Shown here piece by piece: positions 14,867 through 21,325 of a stretch of DNA of 21,325 nucleotides. A program made the translations under genes and the position numbers. The first letter of the stretch is position 1, and the number at the start of each line of letters is the position of its first letter. The stretch spans positions 1-21,325 of the forward strand of contig CAKZZH010000119.1 in assembly GCA_937885345.1 (NCBI GenBank), read 5' to 3'. The DNA is from an uncultured Lachnospiraceae bacterium. Lineage in GTDB: Bacteria; Bacillota; Clostridia; Lachnospirales; Lachnospiraceae. Under the pieces are notes generated by a model. That model had not been told where the DNA came from. It saw only the letters and a list, made by a program, of their open reading frames with translations, and did no database searches.

Positions 14867-15538
14867 TTATTTGGAAATGTTGCTTATTACACTCATTATT
14901 TCCGTGATATGACGCGTCATGGCCTCCTCTGCAGCCTGCACATCATGTTTCTCAAGCGCATCAATTATATCATAATGCTGCTTATATACCTTGTCCACAT
15001 CAAGACCTCTGGCCTTATAATATTCAACTCGATATCTGATCACATGTGCCTCTATCGCAGCCATGATCTCAACAAGAACAGCGTTGTCGGTTATTTTACA
15101 TATGTCGGTATGAAAGAGCGAATCCATTCTGGAAAGGAGATTCAGATCCTTGTCCTTGGCCGCCTGCGACATAATATCGGTATATGAACGAAGCCTCTTA
15201 ATATCCTCGCCTGTGATCAATGTGCACGCAAGTCTGACAGCCATACGCTCAACTTCATTGCGTACGGCAAGTGCATCCGCAACATCCTTGCCCGTAATGC
15301 CGGCAACTTTAGCACCGCATCGTGGGATGATCACAACAAGGTGCTCATCGGCAAGATCTTTAATAGCCTCACGTACCGGAGTTCTGCTGACTCCGAGCTT
15401 ATTGGCAAGCGGGATCTCCATAAGCCTTTCTTCGGCTTCAAGATCACCGTTCATAATAGCCGTTTTAAGAAATTTGTAAACACATTCCCTGAGAGACGAA
15501 CCATCTCCCATATCGAGAACCAAATTATCAGATAACAT
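14867..15538 (-). CDS. GntR family transcriptional regulator, FCD domain (FadR subfamily)
   Basis: DNA-binding regulator of 223 residues. The N-terminal winged helix (about 12-78) contains LRECVYKFLKTAIMNGDLEA, then IPLANKLGVSRTPVREAIKDL, the hallmark of GntR recognition helices. The FCD domain (about 88-215) is all helical and retains the family metal-binding pattern: an Asp/His pair in MDSLFHTDI, a His in IEAHVIRYR and another in the late TRHITEI. Such domains usually bind small carboxylates, but nothing here identifies the ligand. GGGAGGG precedes the ATG at 15538. It lies about 90 nt after ispE with its own promoter, which carries a TGACAGA inverted repeat that could be its operator. The DUF1934 gene follows. 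Confidence 0.92.
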   Translation of the reverse strand: MLSDNLVLDMGDGSSLRECVYKFLKTAIMNGDLEAEERLMEIPLANKLGVSRTPVREAIKDLADEHLVVIIPRCGAKVAGITGKDVADALAVRNEVERMAVRLACTLITGEDIKRLRSYTDIMSQAAKDKDLNLLSRMDSLFHTDICKITDNAVLVEIMAAIEAHVIRYRVEYYKARGLDVDKVYKQHYDIIDALEKHDVQAAEEAMTRHITEIMSVISNISK

Positions 15539-15555
15539 ATTCCCTCCCTCTATTA

Positions 15556-15589
15556 TGACAGATTATACGATCATCCTTTAGTCTGTCAC
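15556..15589 (-). promoter_or_regulatory. gntR promoter with TGACAGA inverted repeat
   Basis: On the minus strand GTGACA (15584-15589) and TATAAT (15562-15567) are separated by 16 bp. The heptamer TGACAGA occurs at 15556-15562 and as its exact complement TCTGTCA at 15582-15588, one arm over the -35 and the other at the end of the -10 toward the start site. This placement suits an autoregulatory operator, though the 19-bp separation is wider than a usual GntR dimer site. Confidence 0.6.
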
Positions 15590-15627
15590 ACCATTCATCA
15601 TTCCTACATAATCCCAAAATTTAAACA

Positions 15628-16476
15628 TCAGATCAATGTCACCGCAAAACAATCCCTGGCAAGTTCGTGAACTATAGGCAAAGCGCGCCGTGCATCATAT
15701 ATGTCATCAAATATTCCGAAGACGGTCGGCCCGCTTCCGCTCATCAAAGATGTTCGCGCACCGTTTTCAAGCATCGCCTTCTTGATATCTGTTATAACGG
15801 GATACTGTTTCTCTGTGACACTCTCAAGTACATTCCCACATAGTGCTGCCATCCCTGATAAATCTCGCGAAACAATAGCTTTTTTAATACCATCAATGTC
15901 GGGATGAACCACACTGTCAAGTTGTAAATTGTTATATACATAAGCCGTGGATACGCTTATATCCGGCTTCGCAAGTAAAATCGCACATTCGGGGCATTTG
16001 ACAAGCGGTGTAAGCACTTCGCCGATTCCCTCCGCAAGAGCGGTACCGCCCAATAAACAATACGGAATGTCCGCCCCAAGCTTTACGCCCAGGCGCATAA
16101 GTTCTTCCTGTGATAATCCGAGATCATATAAGATATTCACAGCCTTCAACGTTGCTGCAGCATCACTGCTTCCTCCCGCCAGGCCTGCTGCCATCGGTAT
16201 TCGCTTGGTAATATGTATACGGATACCGCCGTTAATACTGAATTCATTGAGCAAAAGATCTGCTGCACGGTAAACGAGATTGTCAGCGGGTGCACCTGTA
16301 ATCTGTATATCCGAAGATACTTCAATCCCCGAATCTATGATTTCATAGTCAATGTCATCATACAAATCTACAGTCTGCATTATCATCTTAACGAGATGAT
16401 ACCCCTTATCGAGAACCCCTGTAACATCGAGACCGAGGTTAATCTTGGCATATGCCTTACTGTGTAAAATATTCAT
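15628..16476 (-). CDS. ispE: 4-diphosphocytidyl-2-C-methyl-D-erythritol kinase
   Basis: Phosphorylates CDP-ME in the MEP (non-mevalonate) route to isoprenoids, using ATP. The product is a GHMP kinase of 282 residues if started at the ATG at 16476, which follows GGAGG by 4 nt. The frame also has an ATG at 16497, but no binding site precedes that codon and the family begins at the KAYAKINL motif. Seen: YAKINLGL with the active-site Lys (about K11), the ATP loop PMAAGLAGGSSDAAAT (about 94-109), LGADIPYCL with the catalytic Asp (about D136), and the third motif MSGSGPTVFG near the end. Its promoter lies at 16515-16543. The GntR gene follows it, a pairing I recall from other clostridia but cannot verify here. 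Confidence 0.95.
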   Translation of the reverse strand: MNILHSKAYAKINLGLDVTGVLDKGYHLVKMIMQTVDLYDDIDYEIIDSGIEVSSDIQITGAPADNLVYRAADLLLNEFSINGGIRIHITKRIPMAAGLAGGSSDAAATLKAVNILYDLGLSQEELMRLGVKLGADIPYCLLGGTALAEGIGEVLTPLVKCPECAILLAKPDISVSTAYVYNNLQLDSVVHPDIDGIKKAIVSRDLSGMAALCGNVLESVTEKQYPVITDIKKAMLENGARTSLMSGSGPTVFGIFDDIYDARRALPIVHELARDCFAVTLI

Positions 16477-16514
16477 TACGCCTCCAGGCTCAGTCATACG
16501 GTCTAGTTAAGGTA

Positions 16515-16543
16515 ATTATATACCAGACGTGGACTTAAATCAA
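16515..16543 (-). promoter_or_regulatory. Promoter of ispE
   Basis: On the minus strand TTGATT (16538-16543) and TATAAT (16515-16520) are separated by 17 bp, with the -10 about 38 nt before the preferred ATG at 16476. It lies in the 134-nt gap after the lipoprotein gene. Confidence 0.7.
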
Positions 16544-16582
16544 TACAATTCGCCACGCAAAGCCGTTCTGTTACTTAAAATA

Positions 16583-16602
16583 CAATAATTTTATAATTAT
16601 TG
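16583..16602 (-). terminator. AT-rich terminator-like hairpin after the lipoprotein gene
   Basis: A perfect 8-bp stem (CAATAATT/AATTATTG) with loop ATAA begins 8 nt after the lipoprotein stop and is followed on the minus strand by TATTTTAAG. The stem is mostly A-T, so termination may be partial. Confidence 0.45.
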
Positions 16603-16610
16603 CTTATTTA

Positions 16611-17918
16611 TTAGTATTGGGAAAAATCAAGAAGTACATCATCCGCGCCCTCTACAAGGTTAACTGTATAGGTCGCAATGTCCGTTCCGTTAAGAACCGT
16701 AATGTTATGGGTGCCCGTTATCATCGCGAAAGTAACCGGTGCGATACCTTTGTACGAACTGTCAAAATAGATTGCCGCTCCCTCGGGGCCCTGAACTGTA
16801 ACCGTATTGGTGGTGCTTACGATGGTCTCACCGTTTACAACCGTGGTGGTAGTCTCTTCTTCCCCCGTTGTGGTCTCACCCTCATAAGTCGTTTCCTCCT
16901 CATCCTCCATATCGATGGAGTACTCGGTGTAACCGCTTACTACGCTTATAGTGTCCTTATAATCATTATATCCGTCCGCTGTTATAACAACCGTGTGTGA
17001 ACCGACGGTGAGTGTAAGAATTCCATCAGCGTCACGAAGCACGTTATCTATATACAATTTGGCATTGTCGATATTAATATCGAATTTAACATTACCGGTC
17101 TGTGTGACATTCGGCCTAACATCTCCGAAGCTGACAAGCGTAAGCTCGTCCCTGTTTACGGTAATCGTTTTGGTCGTCGAATATTCGCCGCTTTCAGCTT
17201 CAAGCTTATAGGTGCCCTCGGTCACCGTGATGACCATATTGGGCTCGATACTCTTAACCACGAGACCGCCTATATCAAGCAATCCTCCATAAAATAAACT
17301 TGCATTGGTCAGGCTCACATATCCGTGTCCCGTATCCACAATGATCGAAACAACCTCATGTTTATATCCGCGCACCGTGAGCGAATCCATACGGTTCAGC
17401 TCCAGTATCGATATTTCCTTATCATGGGAAAATACGATCGTCTTCTCATCGTATGTATACAAAGTCTTGCCGATCGTTATCTCGTGTGCAGTCTCATCCA
17501 CACTGAAATTGGAGACATTTCTCTGCTCCCATACATCATCATTCGTGCTTACGCGAACCTTTGAAATAATGCGGTCCTCGGTGTCATATGTTATATCGCA
17601 GACCATACCTTCGATAAGCTGCGATGCGCTGATAACCTCCCCACTCTTACTGATGACCGAAATCCCAACATTATAGCTGCACAGTACATCCTCGTAATTA
17701 TCAACCGTCCTAAAACGCATGTTTTTGCTTTCGGTATCCACAAGCGTAAGCACCGCAGTTACGGTATCTCCGGTTTCTTTTGTCTGCGTCTGACTTGAGG
17801 ACGAAGGCCTCCTGGTAGAAGTTGATCTGGAAGAGCATCCGGACACCCCGATAAAACATGCCGCCATCATGCAGCATGTAAGTATTATCGCTATTAACGC
17901 CCTGCTCGTTCTCTTCAT
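16611..17918 (-). CDS. PEGA-domain-like lipoprotein, function unknown
   Basis: An extracytoplasmic lipoprotein of 435 residues from ATG 17918 (AAAGGA 9 nt upstream); a GTG at 17939 is also in frame. The signal peptide has a basic start MKRTSR, a hydrophobic core (7-25) and the lipobox VSGC with the lipidated Cys at 28, followed by a Ser/Thr/Arg-rich linker. Next come beta-rich segments, then a PEGA-like unit (about 275-345, NAKLYIDNVLRDADGILTLT and AYDGYNDY-like turns). A Glu/Thr low-complexity spacer (about 346-370) precedes a second PEGA-like unit at the C terminus (GPEGAAIYFDSSYKGIAPVT). PEGA units are small surface beta domains. The gene starts 17 nt after the cca stop, so it is translationally close-coupled to a tRNA gene with which it has no obvious functional link. 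Function is not known. Confidence 0.8.
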   Translation of the reverse strand: MKRTSRALIAIILTCCMMAACFIGVSGCSSRSTSTRRPSSSSQTQTKETGDTVTAVLTLVDTESKNMRFRTVDNYEDVLCSYNVGISVISKSGEVISASQLIEGMVCDITYDTEDRIISKVRVSTNDDVWEQRNVSNFSVDETAHEITIGKTLYTYDEKTIVFSHDKEISILELNRMDSLTVRGYKHEVVSIIVDTGHGYVSLTNASLFYGGLLDIGGLVVKSIEPNMVITVTEGTYKLEAESGEYSTTKTITVNRDELTLVSFGDVRPNVTQTGNVKFDINIDNAKLYIDNVLRDADGILTLTVGSHTVVITADGYNDYKDTISVVSGYTEYSIDMEDEEETTYEGETTTGEEETTTTVVNGETIVSTTNTVTVQGPEGAAIYFDSSYKGIAPVTFAMITGTHNITVLNGTDIATYTVNLVEGADDVLLDFSQY

Positions 17919-17935
17919 TACCGTAAGTCCTTTCA

Positions 17936-19183
17936 TCACACTTTCGCCGCCGCTTCGCGAGCCTTCATCTCCAGATACTGCGCGTTATTATGCTCCGGAT
18001 TTGCGATCACATCATCCAGGAGCATTTTCAGAACATCACCGATCTGTTTGCCGCTCTCCATACCCATTTCAATAAGGCGGTCTCCGCTTATCGCAAGATC
18101 TCCGATCTTAAGCGCATCGCCCCTCTTAAGTATTATATCAAGAATTTCCAATTCGTGCTTTACAAGTTCGCACCTTTCGTTATCGCCGCAGACCGTATAA
18201 AATACTTTATCGAAAGCAAGCGCGTCCTTAAACTCATCAACACCATGCTGCGAAGCAATGGCCCTAACCATTCTCTCGTACGCATCCGATGTGGGTATTT
18301 TAAGAATGCATACGCCCAGATCGTGCAGCTTTATTATATCTGCGCTCCTCTTGATCGTCAGATTATCAAGCTTAAGTTCTTTGAGCATTTTACGGACAGC
18401 GCCATCGCCGGCATCATACATCGCGCCGGCGTAGCGAAAAGCGATATCCTTGGGGAGCGCCTTTAACAGTCGCCCTGCAAGGTCCTTATCTTTAAGCGCT
18501 TCGTACACCGGGAAAATATATTGTCCCAGCCCGAGCGTATGTATTTTACTGATGTAATCCGGATTATCCGAGAGAAGGAGTTTGCCAAGCTCCATATGAA
18601 TGCGCTCCTTGCTGACCTTCGAAATGGTGGGAGCAAGTGCTGTAATTGCCGCAGCGGTTCCCTCCTCGATCGTATATCCAAGCTGTGCCGAGAAACGCAC
18701 TGCTCTTAACATCCTGAGCGCGTCCTCGGAGAACCGCTCCACAGCCTCGCCAACGCATCTTATGATCCGGTTATCGATATCCTCCCTGCCGCCGAAGAGA
18801 TCGACAATGCCCTCATCGTTGCAGGCCATCGCATTAATGGTAAAATCCCTTCTCCTTAGATCCTCTTCAAGCGATGAGGTAAACTCAACCTGCTTGGGAT
18901 GACGTCCGTCCTCATATTCACCGTCAATGCGGTAAGTCGTTACCTCATAGCCCTCGTTTCCGATCATTATCGTAACGGTGCCATGCTTAATCCCGGTGTC
19001 TATCGTTCTTCTGAAAAGCGCCTTAACCTGCGCAGGAAGTGCCGAGGTCGTTATATCCCAATCATTCGGAGTATTATGAATAATGCTGTCGCGGACGCAT
19101 CCGCCGACAGCATATGCTTCATATCCATGTTCAGTTAATGTCCCTATTATCCTTGAGACATTCTCCGGCATTTTGATCTTCAA
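17936..19183 (-). CDS. cca: CCA tRNA nucleotidyltransferase / poly(A) polymerase family protein
   Basis: Adds or repairs the 3' CCA of tRNAs (class II nucleotidyltransferase). The 415 residues carry the head-domain motifs AVGGCVRD (26-32 region), DWDITTSA with the metal-binding Asp pair (D41, D43), and RRRDFTINAMA. The neck follows with ERFSEDALRMLRAVRFSAQLG (the EDxxR nucleotide-selection motif) and KERIHMELGKLL. The C-terminal part is helical, and an HD-like hydrolase signature is not evident. The start is TTG at 19183: GAGGAG ends 8 nt before it, whereas the next ATG is 20 nt away. The gene begins 17 nt after the proS stop, so the two tRNA genes are probably one transcript. A poly(A) polymerase or partial (A- or CC-adding) activity cannot be excluded from sequence alone. 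Confidence 0.92.
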   Translation of the reverse strand: MKIKMPENVSRIIGTLTEHGYEAYAVGGCVRDSIIHNTPNDWDITTSALPAQVKALFRRTIDTGIKHGTVTIMIGNEGYEVTTYRIDGEYEDGRHPKQVEFTSSLEEDLRRRDFTINAMACNDEGIVDLFGGREDIDNRIIRCVGEAVERFSEDALRMLRAVRFSAQLGYTIEEGTAAAITALAPTISKVSKERIHMELGKLLLSDNPDYISKIHTLGLGQYIFPVYEALKDKDLAGRLLKALPKDIAFRYAGAMYDAGDGAVRKMLKELKLDNLTIKRSADIIKLHDLGVCILKIPTSDAYERMVRAIASQHGVDEFKDALAFDKVFYTVCGDNERCELVKHELEILDIILKRGDALKIGDLAISGDRLIEMGMESGKQIGDVLKMLLDDVIANPEHNNAQYLEMKAREAAAKV

Positions 19184-19200
19184 TTACATTACTCCTCGAC

Positions 19201-20640
19201 TTAATAAGCTTTACCCCAGTATACAAGCTTCTTGGCAGGCTTTCCGCAACAGACGCAAACATCGCTTATTTTCTCCTGCTCAAAAGGCATACATCTTGAT
19301 GTAGCGGTTGTATCCTCTTTGATCTTGAGCTCGCATGCTTCATCACCGCACCACATAGCTTTGATAAATCCGGGCTTGTTCTCAACGGCATCCTTAAATT
19401 CTTCATAATTGGTTGCTACGCTGGTATGAGCATCTCTGTGCTTTCTTGCTCTCTCAAGCATATCGGACTGCATTGTCTCAAGTATTTCGGAAAGCTTATC
19501 GGCAACTTCATCAATCTTAACAACGATCTTTTCTCTTGTATCTCTTCTTACGACAACAACCTGACCTGCCTCGATATCCTTAGGTCCGATCTCGATTCTT
19601 GTAGGAATTCCTCTGATCTCCTGCTCTGCGAATTTCCAGCCGGGCTGCTTGTCAACATCATCGATCTTGGCTCTGTAACCTGCTGCCTTAAGAGTGTTAT
19701 ATAATTCGTTTGCCTTCTCAAGCACGCCTTCCTTATGCTGTGCAATGGGAACGACCATAACCTGAACGGGTGCGATCCTCGGAGGAAGCACAAGTCCGCT
19801 GTCATCACCGTGAACCATTATTATGGCTCCGATAATTCTGGTCGACATGCCCCATGAAGTCTGGTGTGCATATACAAGCTTATTATCTTTATCAGTGTAC
19901 TGAATGCCGAAAGCCTTGGCAAATCCGTCACCGAAATTATGGCTGGTTCCGGACTGAAGTGCTTTACCGTCATGCATAAGTGCCTCGATGGTATATGTAG
20001 CCTCCGCTCCGGCAAATTTCTCTCTATCTGTCTTACGTCCCTTGATCATAGGGATCGCAAGAACCTCTTCACAGAAATCGGCATAGACATTGAGCATCTG
20101 CTCCGTACGCGCTTCTGCCTCCTCGGCTGTCGCATGAACGGTATGTCCTTCCTGCCACAAGAATTCCATGGAACGAAGAAAAGGTCTTGTCGTCTTCTCC
20201 CATCTTACAACCGAGCACCACTGGTTATAGCACTTGGGAAGATCTCTGTATGACTGAACAATTCTGGAATACAGATCGCAGAACAAAGTCTCCGATGTAG
20301 GTCTCACGCAAAGTCTCTCCTGCAGCGGATCGAGGCCACCCTGTGTTACCCATGCAACCTCGGGCGCAAAACCTTCAACATGGTCCTTTTCCTTCTGAAG
20401 AAGGCTCTCGGGTATGAACAAAGGCATATAAACATTCTCAACGCCCGTCTCCTTGAATCTTCTGTCAAGTTCCTTCTGGATCATCTCCCAGATCGCATAT
20501 CCGTTGGGTCTTATGATCATGCAACCCTTGATCGAAGAATATTCAACAAGCTCCGCTTTCTTAACAACATCCGTATACCACTGCACAAAATCAACATCCA
20601 TCGATGTTATTGCCTGAACTAATTTCTTATCTTCTGCCAC
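19201..20640 (-). CDS. proS: Prolyl-tRNA synthetase, short archaeal/eukaryotic-type
   Basis: Charges tRNA-Pro. The 479 residues from the GTG at 20640 match the short type with a C-terminal zinc-binding domain and a Tyr end (WGKAY), rather than the long bacterial type with an INS editing insertion. Class II motifs are visible: the RPTSETLFCDLYSRIVQSYR region (motif 2 area), RWEKTTRPFLRSMEFLWQEGH and GTSHNFGDGFAKAF. GMSTRIIGAIIMVHGDDSGL is motif 3. The anticodon-binding domain follows (about 285-390), then MWCGDEACELKIKEDTTATSR and VCVCCGKPAKK supply the zinc ligands. The start is set by AGGAAGAGGA 7 nt before the GTG and by the family beginning MAEDKKLVQAITSM; the upstream ATG at 20664 has no binding site. 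Missing the INS domain implies separate editing proteins for mischarged tRNA-Pro. Confidence 0.95.
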   Translation of the reverse strand: MAEDKKLVQAITSMDVDFVQWYTDVVKKAELVEYSSIKGCMIIRPNGYAIWEMIQKELDRRFKETGVENVYMPLFIPESLLQKEKDHVEGFAPEVAWVTQGGLDPLQERLCVRPTSETLFCDLYSRIVQSYRDLPKCYNQWCSVVRWEKTTRPFLRSMEFLWQEGHTVHATAEEAEARTEQMLNVYADFCEEVLAIPMIKGRKTDREKFAGAEATYTIEALMHDGKALQSGTSHNFGDGFAKAFGIQYTDKDNKLVYAHQTSWGMSTRIIGAIIMVHGDDSGLVLPPRIAPVQVMVVPIAQHKEGVLEKANELYNTLKAAGYRAKIDDVDKQPGWKFAEQEIRGIPTRIEIGPKDIEAGQVVVVRRDTREKIVVKIDEVADKLSEILETMQSDMLERARKHRDAHTSVATNYEEFKDAVENKPGFIKAMWCGDEACELKIKEDTTATSRCMPFEQEKISDVCVCCGKPAKKLVYWGKAY

Positions 20641-20685
20641 TGTACTATCCTCTTCCTGTGTCATTTTAATATAAAATACTCTATG

Positions 20686-20713
20686 ATTATACACTAAATC
20701 CGCAAGATTTCAA
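20686..20713 (-). promoter_or_regulatory. Promoter of proS inside the upstream gene
   Basis: On the minus strand TTGAAA (20708-20713) and TATAAT (20686-20691) are separated by 16 bp. The -10 overlaps the stop codon of the pseudouridine synthase, so proS-cca-lipoprotein can be transcribed independently of it. Confidence 0.6.
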
Positions 20714-21325
20714 GGTGTCCCACACATCTCCCGACGGCTTAACATCAACCGATATGCGGTCACTCCCTCCGACATTTATAAAATCCATCCTGTACGCGTA
20801 AAGCGCAGGCGTAATACGCAGTGTTCCGGGCGCGTTTCGCCCCGGCCTGCCGCTCGCCTCCGCTCTTACAGGGCCGTCGCCGGCTCCATGCCCGGCCAAA
20901 TCGGGATTATATTTACTATCACCGTAAAGTGCATGTCCGCGAGACGCCATCTGTACGCGGATCTGATGATGCCGCCCTGTAATAAGGCGGATCATAAGAA
21001 GGCTGTAGATCTGACCTTCATTCGTGCCGCTGCGGATCTCTCTTTCTTCAAGCACCTCGTAAGTCAGGATTGCCCGCTTTGCTCCCGGAGCACTTTCACT
21101 TACGACGTGGCTCATATTACTCCCGACGTCCTTGGCAAGATAGTCCTCAAGCTCGCCTTTCTTCTCATCAAAATGCCCTTTGCAGACCGCAAGATAATAC
21201 TTGCCGATCGCATGCTCACCGCTCCTTGCACTAAGGATTCCTGCTGCCTTGCGATTCTTGGCATACAGCACAAGTCCCGCCACCGGTTTATCAAGACGAT
21301 TGATTATCGCAAGATACGGCTCGCC
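20687..21325 (-). CDS. RluA-family pseudouridine synthase, N-terminal part outside the window
   Basis: Isomerises uridine to pseudouridine in rRNA or tRNA. The frame is open to the right edge, so only the C-terminal 212 residues are visible; no start is in the window. The edge residues GEPYLAIINRLDKPVAGL contain the RLD catalytic motif with the nucleophilic Asp. Downstream are YLAVCKGHF, LITGRHHQIRVQMASRGHAL and YGDSKYN, the conserved core of the RluA/RluD/TruC group. Between GDSKYN and the terminal ALYAYRM strand lies a Gly/Ala/Arg/Pro-rich stretch of about 30 residues, an expanded loop for this group. The exact substrate cannot be told. It lies upstream of proS with overlapping promoter elements. 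Confidence 0.9.
   Translation of the reverse strand, partial: GEPYLAIINRLDKPVAGLVLYAKNRKAAGILSARSGEHAIGKYYLAVCKGHFDEKKGELEDYLAKDVGSNMSHVVSESAPGAKRAILTYEVLEEREIRSGTNEGQIYSLLMIRLITGRHHQIRVQMASRGHALYGDSKYNPDLAGHGAGDGPVRAEASGRPGRNAPGTLRITPALYAYRMDFINVGGSDRISVDVKPSGDVWDTLKSCGFSV

Noticed and set aside
19184..19189. ATG TAA start-stop just before the cca TTG start
   Set aside because: The ATG is only 2 nt from the GAGGAG, too close to be used; the TTG has the right spacing, so I read this as chance.
20641..20664. proS start at ATG 20664
   Set aside because: No ribosome binding site precedes it, while AGGAAGAGGA is well placed for the GTG at 20640, and the family N terminus fits the latter.

Overview
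The window (about 21.3 kb, moderate GC) looks like core chromosome of a low-to-mid GC Firmicute, most likely a clostridial organism of the Lachnospiraceae type. The basis is family resemblance: a T-box leader in front of an aminoacyl-tRNA synthetase gene, the short archaeal/eukaryotic-type ProRS, a long type 2 IleRS, a YwiB/DUF1934 protein, a DegV protein, AGGAGG ribosome binding sites and consensus sigma-A promoters. No database search was possible, so the taxonomy is inference. I see no phage, insertion sequence, CRISPR array, rRNA or tRNA gene.

Layout from left to right. 1-1350 (+): murI (glutamate racemase) with its own promoter, followed by a small three-helix membrane protein and a symmetric terminator. 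1409-3640 (-): ilvB-ilvN, the two subunits of acetolactate synthase. 3717-6173 (-): glycogen phosphorylase. 6246-9458 (-): type 2 isoleucyl-tRNA synthetase, preceded by a roughly 360-nt leader that is clearly an isoleucine T-box (AUC specifier) but in which I cannot find the canonical T-box antiterminator sequence. 9852-9935: a divergent promoter region with a 28-bp imperfect tandem repeat. 9969-11858 (+): a two-domain glycosyltransferase-like protein ending at a bidirectional terminator. 11908-13614 (-): a DegV lipid-binding protein and a PlsC-type acyltransferase. 13746-14339 (+): a membrane-anchored protein of unknown function, divergent from plsC. 14404-16476 (-): ispE, then a GntR/FCD regulator and a DUF1934 protein. 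16611-21325 (-): a partial RluA-type pseudouridine synthase, proS, a CCA-adding-type nucleotidyltransferase and a PEGA-like lipoprotein.

Functional themes: translation and tRNA handling (ileS, proS, cca, pseudouridine synthase), envelope and lipid precursors (murI, plsC, degV, ispE), branched-chain amino acid synthesis (ilvBN), glycogen use (glgP) and cell-surface or unknown proteins. The isoleucine theme is notable: ileS carries a tRNA-sensing leader, whereas the nearby ilvBN has only a 76-nt upstream gap and no visible leader, so its control is probably the feedback ACT domain of IlvN plus promoter-level control. The best candidate for something new is the ileS leader. Next are the glycosyltransferase-like protein, the cca-coupled lipoprotein and the small anchored proteins of unknown function.
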